Assembly: GCA_000402075.1 (NCBI GenBank)
Contig: ARWO01000028.1
Location: forward strand, 1 to 6,651
DNA: 6,651 nt
Direction: 5' to 3'
Source: Thaumarchaeota archaeon SCGC AAA007-O23
GTDB taxonomy: Archaea; Thermoproteota; Nitrososphaeria; Nitrososphaerales; Nitrosopumilaceae
The position numbers and the translations under genes are program-made. Below are positions 5,671-6,651 of the stretch, piece after piece. Position 1 is the stretch's first letter. Each line of letters begins with the position of its first letter. Below the pieces are notes generated by a model. The model was not told the origin of the DNA and made no database searches. It saw nothing but the letters and a program-made list of their open reading frames with translations.

Positions 5671-6651
5671 ACGACAAAATATAGATACTGTCTAAGATTT
5701 CTAGAACACTACAAAATTCAGCTAATGTTATATTTCTAAATGGATATGCTTGTCTGATTATTTTATACGCAAAATCAATAGACAATTCTCCCATCTGCAA
5801 TGATAATCCTACTAGGTGATGAGCCAAAACATCAAGAGATTTGTTGTGAATTTTTTGTTCTTCAATGGAACTATTTTTTATTCTATCAAGGATTGCTTTT
5901 GTTTCAAATTCATCATCAGGACTATTTGTGATAATTAGCCCTCTTGCAGAAGAATTTCGGAAATGTTTACTCCTACCTATTCGTTGCATTAATTTTGATA
6001 CCTGACGTGGTGAGCCATAATGAATTACAAGTTCCACCGAACCAATATCTAATCCTAATTCAAGAGATGATGTGCATACAACTATACCACTTGACCCACT
6101 CCGAAGTATGCTTTCTGTTTCTTCTCTAACTTGTTTTGATAATGAGCCATGATGTAATTCTATATTCATCAAAGTCTTTTCTCTTAGTACTGAAGCTAGA
6201 AATTCAGATTCGCCCCTAGTGTTAGTAAACAAAAGAATTGGAGAGTTTATGCCTGATTTTTCAATATATTGAATAGTTGAATCAGCTACTTCAGATATTG
6301 AGCCTTTCACAAATTTGACTTCAACATCATACTTTCTCATTGATTCATCCTGAATTATTTTACATGGTTTCTCTGTTCCAACAAGAAAATGTCCAGCATC
6401 CTCAATATTTCCAATAGTTGCTGATAAGCCAGTTCGGATGATTTTTTGGTTTGAGTTAAGTTGTAATCTTTCTAGGCTTATTGATAGTTGAGAACCTCTT
6501 TCATTTGACAAAAGCTCATGTACTTCATCAATTATGACTCGTTCCAATTCAGAAAGTGCAGTTAACATTTTCTGCTGGGTAAGAAGGATGACAAGTGTTT
6601 CTGGCGTTGTAATTAATACATCGGGTGGTGAGTCTGAAATTTTTTTTCTAA
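5624..6651 (-). CDS. lhr: Lhr-like superfamily 2 helicase, N-terminal part, 5' end outside the window
   Basis: This is the motor part of an Lhr (large helicase-related) protein, an ATP-dependent 3'-5' DNA or RNA helicase involved in genome maintenance and, in some archaea, RNA metabolism. The frame is open to the right edge and already inside the gene there. PPDVLITTPETL comes first, then the Walker B box DEVH (6529-6518), motif III SAT in SATIGN (6424-6416), motif IV around LLFTNTRGESEFLA, and motif V in SSLELGLDIGSVELVIHYGSP. Motif VI is QRIGRSKH (5986-5963). The beginning of the winged-helix region follows. Motif I (Walker A) must lie outside the window, about 100 or more residues upstream. 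An ATG at 6568 is internal and is not the start. The frame ends early at TAG 5626-5624, after running past the nine-A tract into non-homologous residues (NEILEDTKSI), so the true product continues in the other frame. Confidence 0.88.
   Translation of the reverse strand, partial: RKKISDSPPDVLITTPETLVILLTQQKMLTALSELERVIIDEVHELLSNERGSQLSISLERLQLNSNQKIIRTGLSATIGNIEDAGHFLVGTEKPCKIIQDESMRKYDVEVKFVKGSISEVADSTIQYIEKSGINSPILLFTNTRGESEFLASVLREKTLMNIELHHGSLSKQVREETESILRSGSSGIVVCTSSLELGLDIGSVELVIHYGSPRQVSKLMQRIGRSKHFRNSSARGLIITNSPDDEFETKAILDRIKNSSIEEQKIHNKSLDVLAHHLVGLSLQMGELSIDFAYKIIRQAYPFRNITLAEFCSVLEILDSIYILSFDRKKNEILEDTKSI
5655..5663 (-). other. Homopolymer A9 frameshift site within lhr
   Basis: On the coding strand nine A residues follow GACAG. 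As given, the upstream frame reads FDRKKNE and stops 12 codons later. With eight A residues it reads FDRKKMKFWKTRKAFRYYF and runs straight into the conserved Lhr C-terminal half. From the first full codon at 6649 to the stop at 4252 there are 2398 bases. Removing one leaves exactly 799 codons with no internal stop. Confidence 0.85.

Noticed and set aside
5944..6129. 61-codon plus-strand frame opposite the helicase
   Set aside because: It lies antisense to helicase motifs V and VI, so it is a shadow frame.
1..6651. CRISPR arrays, insertion sequences, tandem repeats or a defence/novel system
   Set aside because: I saw no repeated spacer-repeat pattern, inverted terminal repeats, transposase or integrase. 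The genes are recognisable housekeeping and transport families.

Overview
The window looks like an AT-rich chromosomal segment from an archaeon, most probably an ammonia-oxidising thaumarchaeon (Nitrososphaerota, Nitrosopumilus-like). The evidence is an H/ACA snoRNP protein gene (nop10), a multi-OB-fold archaeal RPA, an archaeal Lhr-type helicase, a tRNA gene without encoded CCA, archaeal TATA-like (box A) elements and very tight gene packing. The lineage is an inference from protein character and was not checked by a search.

Layout from left to right. On the minus strand, positions 21-176 hold nop10, preceded by what may be the last codons of an upstream gene (probably aIF2-alpha) ending in a TAATG stop/start overlap. 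At about 203-210 the sequence switches abruptly to the inside of a plus-strand DUF354 gene that lacks roughly its first 90-100 codons and has no start codon where homology begins. A tRNA-Gln(TTG) gene follows at 1020-1091, with its own TATA-like element and a T-run behind it. On the minus strand, positions 1100-2789 encode a two-gene ABC-2 (DrrAB-like) exporter: the ATPase, then the permease overlapping it by 35 bases. A short divergent intergenic region (2790-2857) serves the ATPase and a plus-strand rpa gene (2858-4255) with four OB folds and a TTG start. rpa converges on an lhr-like helicase that fills the rest of the window on the minus strand and runs off the right edge. The two stop codons interlock in a 4-base overlap.

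The lhr gene is broken into two overlapping frames at a run of nine A residues on the coding strand. Removing one A gives a continuous 798-residue product with every expected Lhr segment visible. The genes are mostly information-processing housekeeping genes (pseudouridylation RNP, tRNA, ssDNA binding, nucleic-acid helicase) plus one exporter. I see no mobile element, CRISPR array or clear new system. The points deserving a second look are the break at about 206, the A9 frameshift in lhr, and a tRNA-Gln whose anticodon loop carries C instead of the near-universal U33.
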